Source: Evernia prunastri | Taxonomy: Eukaryota; Ascomycota; Lecanoromycetes; Lecanorales; Parmeliaceae | Direction: 5' to 3' | DNA: 32,292 bases | Assembly: GCA_003184365.1 (NCBI GenBank) | Contig: NKYR01000222.1 | Location: 1 to 32,292, forward strand | Shown here: positions 19,431 through 29,100 of the stretch, one piece after another | Numbering within the stretch: the stretch's first letter is position 1 | Layout of the letters: each line of letters starts with the position of its first letter | Translations under genes and position numbers: made by a program | The notes under the pieces: model-generated | Told to the model about the DNA's origin: nothing | Seen by the model: only the letters and a program-made list of their open reading frames with translations | The model's database searches: none

Positions 19431-19970
19431 ATGGAACTAGTTCTTATGGATACCACCGCCTCGAGCCCACAGTCAGCAGTGACCAAGTTCGTCGCCGACC
19501 TACCAATTCTCAAACTGGCAAACCTACGAGACGACCAAAAGACTTGTCACATATGCCTGGAGCCATTCACCAAAAAGTTCACACAAGAGTCGCCAGTCCT
19601 ACTCCCATGCGGTCACATCTTTGGTAAAGATTGCGTGTTCAAGTGGTTGTCATCGGACGGAGATAGATCTCCAAGAAGCTGTCCAATGTGTCGCGTTGAG
19701 CTCCTGCCTCCAATAGATCCGTCCTGGTCGGAGCCCTTTGGGGAGCAACTAAGGGAAATTGAGACATTAAGGCTTCCGATTCTTACGCCGCCTAATGGAA
19801 GAGCTGTTCAGGATGTACCTAATGAGGGTGCGGAAGCAGGCGACATGCTTGGTAACGGTATAATGGTGATCGGCGACGGACCTTCGGATTGGCACATTTG
19901 GAGGCTGAGAAGGATGGCGGACGGGGGAGCTTTGAGACGTCCTCCTCAGTGGGAATCTGGTAGACATTGA
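19431..19970 (+). CDS. RING-finger protein (probable E3 ubiquitin ligase)
   Basis: A single exon of 179 residues from the ATG at 19431 (GCTGCCATGG context); the frame upstream has no ATG. The RING pattern is Cys39-x2-Cys42, then Cys60-x-His62, Cys68 and Cys84-x2-Cys87, in CHICLEPF, LPCGHIFGKDCVFKWL and SCPMCRVEL. The position that usually holds the fifth zinc ligand is Gly65, a variant I associate with short fungal RING proteins. Pro87-adjacent CPMC and the Trp72 of KWL fit an E2-binding surface. The C-terminal half (about 95-179) is acidic, then Arg-rich, with no domain recognised. Ubiquitin ligase activity is inferred from the fold; the substrate is unknown. Confidence 0.85.
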   Translation: MELVLMDTTASSPQSAVTKFVADLPILKLANLRDDQKTCHICLEPFTKKFTQESPVLLPCGHIFGKDCVFKWLSSDGDRSPRSCPMCRVELLPPIDPSWSEPFGEQLREIETLRLPILTPPNGRAVQDVPNEGAEAGDMLGNGIMVIGDGPSDWHIWRLRRMADGGALRRPPQWESGRH

Positions 19971-20133
19971 CAAGGGAGGTCTCTCACAATTATTTTCCTG
20001 AGGAAGGAATGTGTTTGTCAAAGGCGTAGGACATGTTCATCTCGAGGTGCAGTAGATAGAGTAGGGGAATCGTGCAATAGATGAGGTGCTTGGATGTAAC
20101 CGGCTTGCATTCTTTAATCCATTCTATTTTCTG

Positions 20134-20231
20134 CCGTTAAAGTTGACTGCGTGGTCTGAGTGAATAGCCTTTTAAAGAGCAACCATTAAAGTGGACTACG
20201 TGGTCTGAGTGAATCGCCTTCTAAAGAGCAA
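20134..20231. repeat. two-copy 49-bp tandem repeat
   Basis: Units 20134-20182 and 20183-20231 share the core CGTGGTCTGAGTGAAT and end TAAAGAGCAA. They differ at five of 49 positions by direct comparison. Confidence 0.9.
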
Positions 20232-20260
20232 AGAAGAGAAGTCGTCACTAGCGGCTCGAT

Positions 20261-20292
20261 CTAAGGGATCCTAGCTCGGCTAGGTACCTTAG
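20261..20292. repeat. 32-bp hairpin-forming inverted repeat
   Basis: CTAAGG..CCTAGC-TCG-GCTAGG..CCTTAG gives two stacked 6-bp perfect arms around a 3-base loop with a small internal bulge. It may be a relic of a miniature element or a structured site; there is no other evidence for a function. Confidence 0.7.
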
Positions 20293-20905
20293 GAGCCAGT
20301 AGTACAATAGGGTAAGGTGGGTTCGCTTTCGCCGAGCGGAGTCCCGTAGCCTTATTCCCAAGGGTGCAGTAGCCGGGCTTGAGCCGGGCTATCTTCACGG
20401 GAGGATTGGACCTTCCATTCCCAACTAGCTGAGTGTGTTCTATTCCCTAATGACACCTACCTTACGGATAAAAGCAGATCTACATGATACTTTAAGTCAC
20501 TTGGTTTATTCTGTCATCCTCATTCTTTGCTACAAATTCATTTGTTATTGATTCAGGCCTGTCACCGCCGGTTCCTGGAGCAGCATTGCTACTTTTTCCA
20601 TCTGTACTCAAGATGCATAGCCGGGCTAGACACCGAAACAGGACATTGCATTGGAGCCGCTCCAGATTTGGCACTCTCTTGCATCAAACTTCCTAAAAGA
20701 GGTACGGTAGGAGGTGGCTGTTTCAAGGCACAGCATCACAGCCTCGCCACGAGACAAGGCACTGGGGCAGAGCGGAGAGATGCCACGTCCACACATTTGG
20801 AAACATTTTTTACAAGACTCAACAGCTATGTCCAGATGTCTCAAGTAGTCACTTTCACATACACCCGGTTTTCAGTTGTTAGTTATTCGGAATCCGATTG
20901 AGAGA

Positions 20906-21921
20906 ATGAGCAGCAACACCATTTGCTATGCTCCGGACGGAACTGTAGCGACAAACAATTATGCTTGCGGTTTTCCCAACCTATCTACGTGTTGTGGTAA
21001 TGGCTGGGCTGTCTCTCCAATGGACTTTGTCGACTGCATGGAACGACTAGCTACGCAAAAAGCACTTGCACGAATCCCAGCTACCTGAACTGTATCTCGT
21101 TCTGCGACCAAAGCCAATCCGACGGCTTCGGAGCAGTGAGTCGTTGCGATCCCAACGGCAACAGCTGGTGCTGTGCAGGTGCGGCAGGACAAGCCCTCGG
21201 TGGTTCTGATTGCTGCAATACTACTATAACTAGCTCACTCGAGCCATATCCATTTGTTGCAATCGAATACTCCAGTCAATCAACGGTGGCTGGGGCCTCA
21301 ACGTCTTCCACCGCGGCTTTGACGACTTCAACTTCCTTGAGGACAACACTCGCAGCAGCGTCTGCGCCATCCTCGACATCCTCGATATCCTCGACATCCT
21401 CGACCTCCTCGACCTCCTCGACATCCTCGATTCGCCGTGCCTCCGTACCATCCATAAGCCCCACTTCGACTACAACGTTACAATCCATAAGCCCAACCTC
21501 TGTTGCGATATCGACAAAGGTTTTGTCCACGACACCCACCAGCATCCCTTCACCGCAACCTACAGATAGCAGTCACAATTCTAAGATGTGGATAGAAGTG
21601 GGTATACCAGTTGCCATAGTCGTCATCTTGCTCGTGGTCCTTACATTCTTCATCTTCCAGAATCGAAAGTTCAGACAGCGTCTCCTTCAACTGCGGAGTC
21701 AGATGGGAGAAGGCTCTTCGGGACGGAAACATACAAGACTTGAGACGCAAGAACATGAAGGCGGGATGATTGGAGAGCTTGACATTACATATTACGAATT
21801 GACTCAGCGCGATGCACCAAAGCATGAGTTACTTGGAAACGAAGTTCATGAAGTTCACCATAATAGTGCATCGGAGCATGAGCTAGTTGGGGACGGTCCT
21901 CCCAGATGGAGTTTAATATGA
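20906..21921 (+). pseudogene. Cys-rich, Ser/Thr-rich single-pass membrane protein with 1-nt frameshift
   Basis: The ATG at 20906 opens MSSNTICYAPDG and runs to STCCGNGW. The frame then drops one base at about 21008-21010. From 21010 a second frame gives CLSNGLC, SYLNCISFCDQS, RCDPNGNSWCC and continues to the stop at 21921. Both parts match a recurrent fungal layout: an extracellular Cys-rich head (CY.PDG / CCGNGW.CLSNGLC / CDPNGNSWCCAG), a long Ser/Thr linker (about 21280-21560, likely O-glycosylated), one transmembrane helix (VGIPVAIVVILLVVLTFFIF, about 21600-21660) and a cytoplasmic tail of about 85 residues. Corrected length would be about 338 residues. No clear signal peptide precedes the head. 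A sensor-like cell-surface role is suggested by layout only. Sequencing error and true decay are both possible. Confidence 0.75.
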
Positions 21922-22714
21922 AGGTTCTGGGAGGGATCGCATATCGCATTCTTAAGGCTATCCATAGGAATGGTCTTCGTCTCATGGTCGTGTCAGGCAA
22001 GAGAAGGCTTCAGGAGGAAGCTCTAAGGATACCGAGCCTCCACCAAGATCGGAATCTTCGTGGATTCACCTCTTTCGTCAACATGTCATTGTTGAATCCT
22101 TCCCCCTTATACCTACTAATAATTTTCACCTTCGCCGCGGTTGGTCTATACTGCTAGGAGAACGGGGGCTTCTGAGCACCGGACACAACAGAATTGTTTA
22201 TTCTAGTATCCTATCTGCTTGCTAGTCCGGTGCTGGGATGCCCCATATACATTTGCTCAGCTGTCCTGTGACCATTGACGACAATATGGCAAGGCTACTA
22301 AGAGGAGAAAGGGATGGGTTTAAATTGTCATGCGGTAGGAGAAGAGGAAATAGAAGAGAACAGAGAAAGAAGAGAGAAAAGACAAGGGACGGCAATTAAT
22401 GTTATTCAGACATAGTTGCTCCGTGTCCCGAGCAAAGCCTAGGCTATCTCTGGATCTATCCACAATTAATATCTATATAACCTTTGAACAGCACATCATC
22501 CAGCGCATCGTTTTCTTGTCTGCCACGTCACCTTGGCTTGGTCACTTGACGGGCGCGTCCATTTTCGTGTTCTCGTTCCTACTGGCAGGCGATCCATCGT
22601 GGCCACCTATAAAAACCCACATACTCTTGAAGTCGTCTCATACCTCATTTAATCCTCAAAGCATTCCAATCACCCGAATCAAAAGTGTTTCCCACGTTCA
22701 ACTCGCCCTCAAAC
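21922..22714. other. intergenic with a TATA box near the 3' end
   Basis: About 0.8 kb with no supported gene. A purine-rich patch lies at 22300-22390. TATAAAAA at 22608-22615 is about 100 bases before the next ATG and is a good core-promoter candidate. Confidence 0.55.
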
Positions 22715-23070
22715 ATGTCGGTAGCCCTTGATACGCTACACCGTAGGCTCGCCCACTCCATGCTGAAAATACAGGAGCAAGACAAGCTGTTGACGGCGAC
22801 CTTGAAAGATCTCCACCTCGACTACGTGAGGCAAAACCCCCCATGGCACAGAACACGCATGAACCCCACAACCTTCCCCTCTTCTAACCCCGTCGTTCTT
22901 CGAGACAGAAAGATGCGCAATCGTGGTGCACAGCGATCGAAAGCATGCACCGAAGCGGCGTGCAGGACCGGGAGGAACGGATGGCCGCGTTGAAGCAGAC
23001 GAAGATGCAAATGCGGAGCGTCAGGGATAAGATGAAGGACCTGTTCGAGCTGCTGTTTGTGGACGGGTAG
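22715..23070 (+). CDS. small coiled-coil protein, two exons
   Basis: Exons 22715-22825 and 22909-23070 encode 90 residues. The 83-nt phase-0 intron starts GTGAGG, has a CTAAC branch-point match near 22885 and ends GACAG. The unspliced frame soon loses protein character, while the spliced frame continues as a heptad-rich helix (KDAQSWCTAIESMHR, then EERMAALKQTKMQMRSVRDK). Most of the product is predicted helical, with Leu, Met and Ile at repeating positions. A TATA box stands about 100 bases upstream. No family is recognised. A scaffold or complex-subunit role is possible but unsupported. Confidence 0.65.
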
Positions 23071-23676
23071 CCGAAGGATTCGGAGGGGAATGCGAGCGGG
23101 GGATTGGCGTTTGCGACATCGTCGCGCGCTCGTGGGGCAGCTGGTGAAGCGTAGTTGCGATTAGGCCATACCACACCAAGGTATATGAACGAACATTGGT
23201 CAAAACAGACATACCATAGCTCTGGGAAGAATTACCATATCTGTTGCGACATGCCTTGGAGATGGTAGCTAGCTACATAGACTAGATACAGGCAAGGGTG
23301 GGTGGAAAAGAGTATGTGATTGCCGTGATTGCCCTGAAAGAGATAAAAGGAAATGTGTCAATTGCATATGGGAAAAAAATCTTCGTCGTCGTAGACCACT
23401 TTAGAAATGCGCCATGCGCCATGCCAGAGCGCGAAGCAGTAGCGACATGCGGCGCGACCGACTAAACCCCAGTCTTGGTCGTCGTTTACCCTTTGCCTAA
23501 ACTTTGAATCGTATTCAAAAGGTTGGTTATCTCATTACGACGAGCCTAACTACTTATTCGAACTTACTTTGTCTCCTTCCCGCAATTCGTGAGCTCATTG
23601 GGGTCTCGCCTGCCAGCCGTAAGCAGCCTGTCCAAACCCGCGTGTGGTCCGCCACGTGAGGATTACTCGTACAACA
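23071..23676. other. intergenic, approach to the repeat-rich region
   Basis: About 600 bases with no supported gene. The region is the transition from gene-bearing sequence to AT-rich repeat-derived sequence. Confidence 0.5.
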
Positions 23677-24501
23677 ATCCACCAGGAAATGCAACTCACT
23701 GGGAAATGCACCACCCCTAAAATCCGATAAATCCGTCACTCAAAAAAAAGCCAACTTACCATCAGAATTGTATGATAACTCGACACGAAAATGTTGCGCG
23801 ATACTGATCCTTCGTAGATAGTACTTACAGCTATTTGTAGTGTTTTTTGACTATCACAAGTCTTTCACTACGTAGAAAATGAGCATTCTTTACTTGCACC
23901 ATCCTAAAAAAATATCTATTTATCCCTAAAATTGTATTATAACTCGACACGAAAACATTACGCGATACTAATCCTTCGTAGATAGTAAAATATCTATATA
24001 TATCTTATAGTAATTTTATCATTTATTAGTTATTATAAGTCTTTTACTACTATACGTAAAAAATGAGCTTCTATTACTTGTCCGCCTTTCTCTCTCTATA
24101 TTATTAAAGCAATCATTTAATAAAAAAAACTAGATCTTATAAACAAATGCGTGTAAGAAGAATTTTCTATTTAAAAGTATAGACGTCTACTCTAGTCAAA
24201 GAGAAGATTAGTTAGTTAATCGTACTAAGCTGAATTTGAGGGTGGTGCATAAAATTCTGAGGGTGGTGCACGGCAATTTTTGTCTACAGAGGAAGAATTC
24301 TGGAGTTAAGAGTTCTTAACTTTACTTTCAGGAGGTGCTTAGATACTATTAATGATTGATATATATATATATTCTATATAGAACATGGTGGGTGGCTGTC
24401 TAGGATGAATATATAGGAAATAATGATGCATTTTTTGTGAGACGGAATTATCGGATTTTAGAGGTGGTGCATTTGCTAGGGTGGTGCGCTTCCTGGTGGA
24501 T
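23677..24501. mobile_element. 825-bp non-coding element with about 70-bp terminal inverted repeats
   Basis: The left end (23677-23749) and the reverse complement of the right end (24431-24501) align over about 70 bases. Both start ATCCACCAGGAA and share AAATGCACCAC, TAAAATCCGATAA and CCGTC before an A-run. The two ends differ at roughly one base in five. The interior is AT-rich and has no open frame, so this looks like a non-autonomous DNA element (MITE-like). GGTGGTGCA recurs inside at 24243 and 24267. I cannot assign a superfamily or a target-site duplication. Confidence 0.75.
23766..24090. repeat. two diverged ~160-bp tandem copies with transition differences
   Basis: Copy 1 (23766-23929) and copy 2 (from 23930) share TAACTCGACACGAAAA, CGCGATACT and ATCCTTCGTAGATAGTA. 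Most differences in the first 60 bases are T/C or A/G changes, as expected after repeat-induced point mutation; copy 2 is more AT-rich overall. The copies lie inside the inverted-repeat element. Confidence 0.65.
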
Positions 24502-25551
24502 ACGAGTATACTACTATATTGGAGACCAAGCATCGCAGCATAGCAGTATAGCTATACTGAATTGTGACATGACAGACCTACATTGGGGCTCAGCATGGTA
24601 TCACTACAGAGATGTAACAAATTGTTACTACCTAATTTTTCCCACTGTAACGGGGTCTAGGCATGCGTGACTGAGCAACTCGTACATTGGTTACTAGATA
24701 GACTGAATCCTGAGGAACCCAAGTGGGAATCCTCAGAGGCAGCATATTTAGCAGGGGAGAGTGCACCCCCATGCCAAGCAAACTTACTATGCGACTGCTA
24801 TAGCCGCACAGCTGCACCAGAGGGATAGTCTCCCGGATCTGGCTAGATGTATGTTGGATTCCTGGACTTCTGGCAGGCCGCCTCATGCCTAGAGACCTCA
24901 TGGCCCTTACACCCACTCTGATATCACTATATCTTTCTGCTTCAGTGAACTTTAATTATTACTTCTAAGATCTAATACAATTTATCTATATAAGAAAATT
25001 ATAACACATTAATTTTTATAATATTCAATCGTATATAATAAAGCTAATAACTGCGAAGAAAGTTAACATATTTGTTACATTCGTCTCGGCGGTTATCAAA
25101 TAGACGCGGGTATGAATTTTATGTCTACATAGGGGTAGGCAAATTGCGCAATTTGCTCACCGTTGCATACAAATTGCAGAATTAGTGCAATTTGCATACA
25201 ACGGCTTATGTAGGCTTAGGACTAGAATAACTCCGCACTCTTCAAGTATTTGCCACCACTATTCACCAGCATCCTTTATACATATATATATATACTTATC
25301 AATTAGTTAACAATTCTTCTATTACTACTATCTATCACTGAGTATAATACGAAGTATTGTCAACTATCACACATAATTAAAATTCTATGAGATGACAGAT
25401 ATCTTAAGCAGATAACTACACTATATGTGGTTGCAAGTCTTCTGGTTTCAGAAAATCGCGCTGTTACATCAATGAAACAGATCCTCGAGACTGCATTTGA
25501 TTCTATTATGACTGTATTCTTTCAACAATATGCTTCATCGAATTAAATAAT
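24502..25551. other. AT-rich gene-free sequence, probably decayed repeats
   Basis: This kilobase alternates AT-rich tracts (24950-25080, 25260-25400) with a more GC-balanced island at about 24540-24930. Inside the island a frame at about 24663-24829 has protein-like composition (WLLDRLNPEEPKWESS) but no start and no continuation. It may be a transposon relic; no family was identified. Confidence 0.45.
25139..25203. repeat. palindrome and adjacent hairpin
   Basis: GCAAATTGCGCAATTTGC (25139-25156) is a perfect 18-bp palindrome. Next to it, arms 25161-25178 and 25186-25203 pair at 16 of 18 positions around a 7-base loop. This may be an end of a small decayed transposon. Confidence 0.7.
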
Positions 25552-25788
25552 TGTCAGGGAACGAGGCTTGATAAGAGGAATCTCATTCTCTATGGCTAGG
25601 ACTAAGGTAAAGGCCAAGACGAAAGACAAGGAATCAAGCTGGGGCAGGGCCAGCTGCTATCTAAATAGAAGCTGGCGCACGGTCCTTTAACCCACATCTT
25701 CATTTCCCATATACCCGATATGCGCGGATGATGTAAAGGTTAAACGAGACTAGGCGAGATCAGCACGAGACGAGGCTGCACCATGACA
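25552..25788 (-). mobile_element. 3' LTR of the Ty3/gypsy element
   Basis: The 237-bp segment starts TGTCA and ends TGACA, giving 5-bp terminal inverted repeats with the standard TG..CA ends. On the element's strand it is directly preceded by a purine-rich tract, and it lies downstream of the pol stop, as expected for a 3' LTR. The flanking bases ATAAT (25547-25551) are the expected half of a target-site duplication. The matching 5' LTR is outside the window, so the boundaries cannot be confirmed by LTR-LTR identity. Confidence 0.8.
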
Positions 25789-25803
25789 GTAGCTCCCTCT
25801 TTA
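25789..25803 (-). other. polypurine tract (plus-strand DNA primer) of the gypsy element
   Basis: On the minus strand TAAAGAGGGAGCTAC leads directly into the LTR terminus TGTCATG. A purine run at the inner LTR edge is the usual primer site for second-strand synthesis. Confidence 0.65.
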
Positions 25804-25868
25804 AGGTCGAGCTCCTGTGAGACAGATTGACAAGGCAGGGCGAGAAAAGGCGAGGTAGAACAAGGGGA

Positions 25869-26167
25869 TCGCGCAGTTGCAATCGAGTTACAACGGAACG
25901 CGGCGGACCGGGGACGGGGCGGGAACCAGATGAGGCAAGGTGTACTTGCTTCTTTGAGGCGTGATAGGCTTACTCCTATAGAGCGTGGTGGCTTGCTTCG
26001 GTAAAGCGTGGTGGGCGTGGGACAAGGCGAGGCGAGAAATGAGGTATCGCGCAGTTATAGTCGAGCTGTAACGGAACGCGGCGGAACCTAGGACGAGGCG
26101 AGGGGACGAGACGAGGTGAGCTTGCTTCTTTTAAGCGTGTTAGGCCTGCTCCTGAAGAGCGTGGGGG
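25869..26167. repeat. diverged ~180-bp tandem duplication in the retroelement 3' untranslated region
   Basis: The blocks at 25869-25990 and 26049-26167 share CGCGCAGTT, ACGGAACGCGGCGGA, CTTGCTTCTTT, GGCGTG/AGCGTG and AGAGCGTGG in the same order. The CTTGCTYCT..AGAGCGTG core resembles the 66-bp repeats inside pol. Confidence 0.65.
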
Positions 26168-26177
26168 ACCGGATGAA

Positions 26178-29100
26178 TTAAGGATCGCGGCACTGGCAGT
26201 TTTCGACTGTACAAGGGTTGACGTGGGGGCCTGCGGCATTGGGGTACGAGGCATGATACTCTTCTATTGCCTGTTGGCAGTTGGTGACTAGATAAAAGGG
26301 TTCCCACGTCGCGGGATGACCTTCCCAATTGATGAAGTACTTCAATAACGGAGGGTTATAACGTCGGTCGAGCTTGGAGTTAAGGACACGATCGACGAAC
26401 CATTCCCGCTCGCCATCTTCGGCGACGACAGGTTCTCGTGGAGGTTGTCTCTGACCCGGCAGAGGGTCATTGGCTGCATGCTGCAACAGGCTGGCGTGGA
26501 ACACGGGATGGACCTTCATGGTCTCGGGGAGTTCTAACTGGATCACCAGAGGGTTATCGAAGACTTTCTTGACTCGGAAGGGGCCGACATTGTGGTCGTC
26601 GAGCTTGACGGAGGGACGGGCGGTGTTCAAGTTCTTAGCATTCAGCCAGACTTTATCGTCGACGAGATAGCGAGGGCAGGGACGGCGTCTGCGGTTAGCC
26701 GAGGATTCAAAGATAGCTTGAGCGATCAGCATTTCATCTCGAAGATGATCATTCATCTCCTCCATACGGGTGGTGAACTCGTCCGCGGCTATTAGGTTAG
26801 CTCGGGCTTGAGCGGTCAGGTCCGGAGGCAAGGGCTCGGCTGGTTCGAAGCCGACACGGGGGTGTTGACCACTGTTGGCCAGAAAGGGCGAGGCGAGGGT
26901 ACTCGAAGAGTCTGCATTATTGGCGGCGAATTCTGCTCCAGGGAGCCATTCGGCCCAGTCGTCTTGCAAATAGTTGACGTATGCACGAAGGTAATGCTCC
27001 ATTACCGCATTAAAACGTTCGGTTTGTCCATCAGTCTGGGGGTGATATCCTGTGGACATCCTGGTATCGATTTTCAGGCGCTTGCAGAGGGCTTCCCAGA
27101 AGTCTGAAGTAAACTGGGAACCTCGATCGGACACAAGAATATCTGGGAGACCATGAAGCTTCCACACGTTCTGATAGAATAATGTGGCAGCCTCTTCCGC
27201 CTCCATGGAGGTGGTGGGTACTAGGTGCCGCATCTTGGTCAAGCGGTCGACGAAAACTAGGATGTAACGATAGGTAATTCCCATAAACGTGCTAGGGGGA
27301 AAAGGGCCGACGTAGTCCATGGAAACGTCTCTCCAGCGTCGCTGAGGAGGGGGTAACGGGCGTAACCAACCTTGGGTGCGTTGACGAGAAGGCTTGGATC
27401 TCCGACAGGTATAACAATTCCTCACAAATCGTTGGACGGTAGCATAAACGTTTGGCCACCAGTAAGCACGATTGACTAACTCGTAACACTTGGTGCGGCC
27501 GGGATGACCGCCTGGAACGCTATCATGGGCTAACTGGATAAGACGAAGGCGTAGCTTGTTAGAATTCGGAACATAACGTTTCCCTCGGAAGTATAGAACT
27601 CCCTCTCTCTCTTCGCACTCGGCTAGAGGGATTCCGCTGTGATAACGCGCCTCAGAGCGCAGCATTTCTAGAACTTTAGGACCAAACTGGTCCGCCTGGG
27701 TGGCATGGTCCCATAGTTGATGGGTCAAGGTGTCTCTGGGATCTTCGTTAGGGTCATCCGGTTGGTCATCATCCAACTGAGGTTCCTGGTCTAGGGGGTT
27801 TTCGGGTTCGGGGTCTGGGTCTACTTCTGCATCCATCTGAATCGGAGACAGATGTAGCTGGACGGGGTGGACTAAGATTTCTTGATCATTCATTGAAGGA
27901 ACTGGGGTGACGGAGGCAAGGGACAAGGCGTAATCTTTTATTACTTCCGGGGCTAGATTGGGTGTTTTCAGTACTGTTTGATGCTGATATTGGTGTCTTG
28001 GATCGGCTTTATCCCCCTCTTTAGGGAGGTCTCCTGAACGACGCGTTAGTGCGTCGGGTTTGCCCCCGGCTTTACCTGGGCGGTACGCGATTTGATAATC
28101 AAAACGGGAGAGGAACTCGCTCCAACGAGCTTGACGGCGGGATAACTGCTTGGTCGAGGCGAAGTACTCTAGGTTCTTATGATCGGACACGACTTCGATA
28201 GGGAAGGCCGAACCTTCGAGCTCGGGGCGCCATTCTTCAAACGCGCGGACTATGGCCATGAGTTCTTTATCGTAAATCTCATAATTACACTCGGCTGGAT
28301 TGTGCTTCTTGGAGAAGTACGCCACGGGACGTAAGCTACCACTATCGTCGTACTGGGACAGAATACCTCCCGACACGTAATCGGAGGCATCGGTTTCCAC
28401 GATCAACTTGCGGTCGGGGTGATAGTGCATCAACACTATGTCGGAGGTGAAAGCTTTCTTTAAAGCCTCAAACGAAGATTGACATACCGAATCCCATCGG
28501 AATTCCGTGTTTTTACGGGTCAGGGCCGTGAGAGGGGCCGCGAGCTTGCTAAAACCATGAATGAAACGCCTATAGAAGTTGGCGAATCCCAGGAAACTTT
28601 GAATATCTTTAACACCTGTCAAAGGGGGCCAATTCAACACAGTGTCTACCTTCTTAGGATCCATCTTGATCCCGGTGGTGGTAACGATGAGGCCCAGGTA
28701 AGCGACCTCGGAGACGTCAAACTCACATTTGGTGATGTCGGCTTGGAGTCCGGCTTCTCGAAGCTTGCGAAGTATCCGCTTCACGTGGATCTCGTGTTCC
28801 TCCACAAGATCACTGTAGATCAGGATATCATCTAGATACGCGGTGCAAGTATCGTCTAGATACTCTCGAAGGGTGTCATTGATATAATGCTGAAACGAGG
28901 CGGGTCCGTTACACAACCCGAAGGGCATAACCAGGTACTCAAAGAGGCCGAAACGGGTGCGGAAAGCGGTGAGTTCTTCGTCACCCTCCCTTATACGGAG
29001 GCGGTTAAACGCTGAGATGATGTCCAGCTTGGTAAACACTTTAGCGCGACTTAAGCGGTTCAAAGTCTCGGAGATCAAGGGCAAGGGGTACCGATTCTTT

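Larger units (their letters stand above)
19971..20905. other. intergenic with tandem repeat and hairpin
   Basis: About 0.9 kb without a supported gene. It contains a two-copy 49-bp tandem repeat and a strong hairpin, listed separately. AGCCGGGCT occurs twice in direct orientation at about 20371-20391, with AGCCGGGCTAG again near 20620. Confidence 0.6.

Noticed and set aside
20232..20430. Possible tRNA or structured RNA in the CG-rich hairpin region
   Set aside because: The stems do not form a cloverleaf, and no T-loop or anticodon arm could be placed.
24570..24600. TGGTATCA-like word that could be a Copia primer-binding site
   Set aside because: The match to the usual TGGTATCAGAGC stops after eight bases and no LTR end or Copia coding sequence lies beside it.
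24632..24916. Minus-strand frame of 94 residues in the GC-balanced island
   Set aside because: No start context, no recognisable motif, and it lies within decayed repeat sequence.
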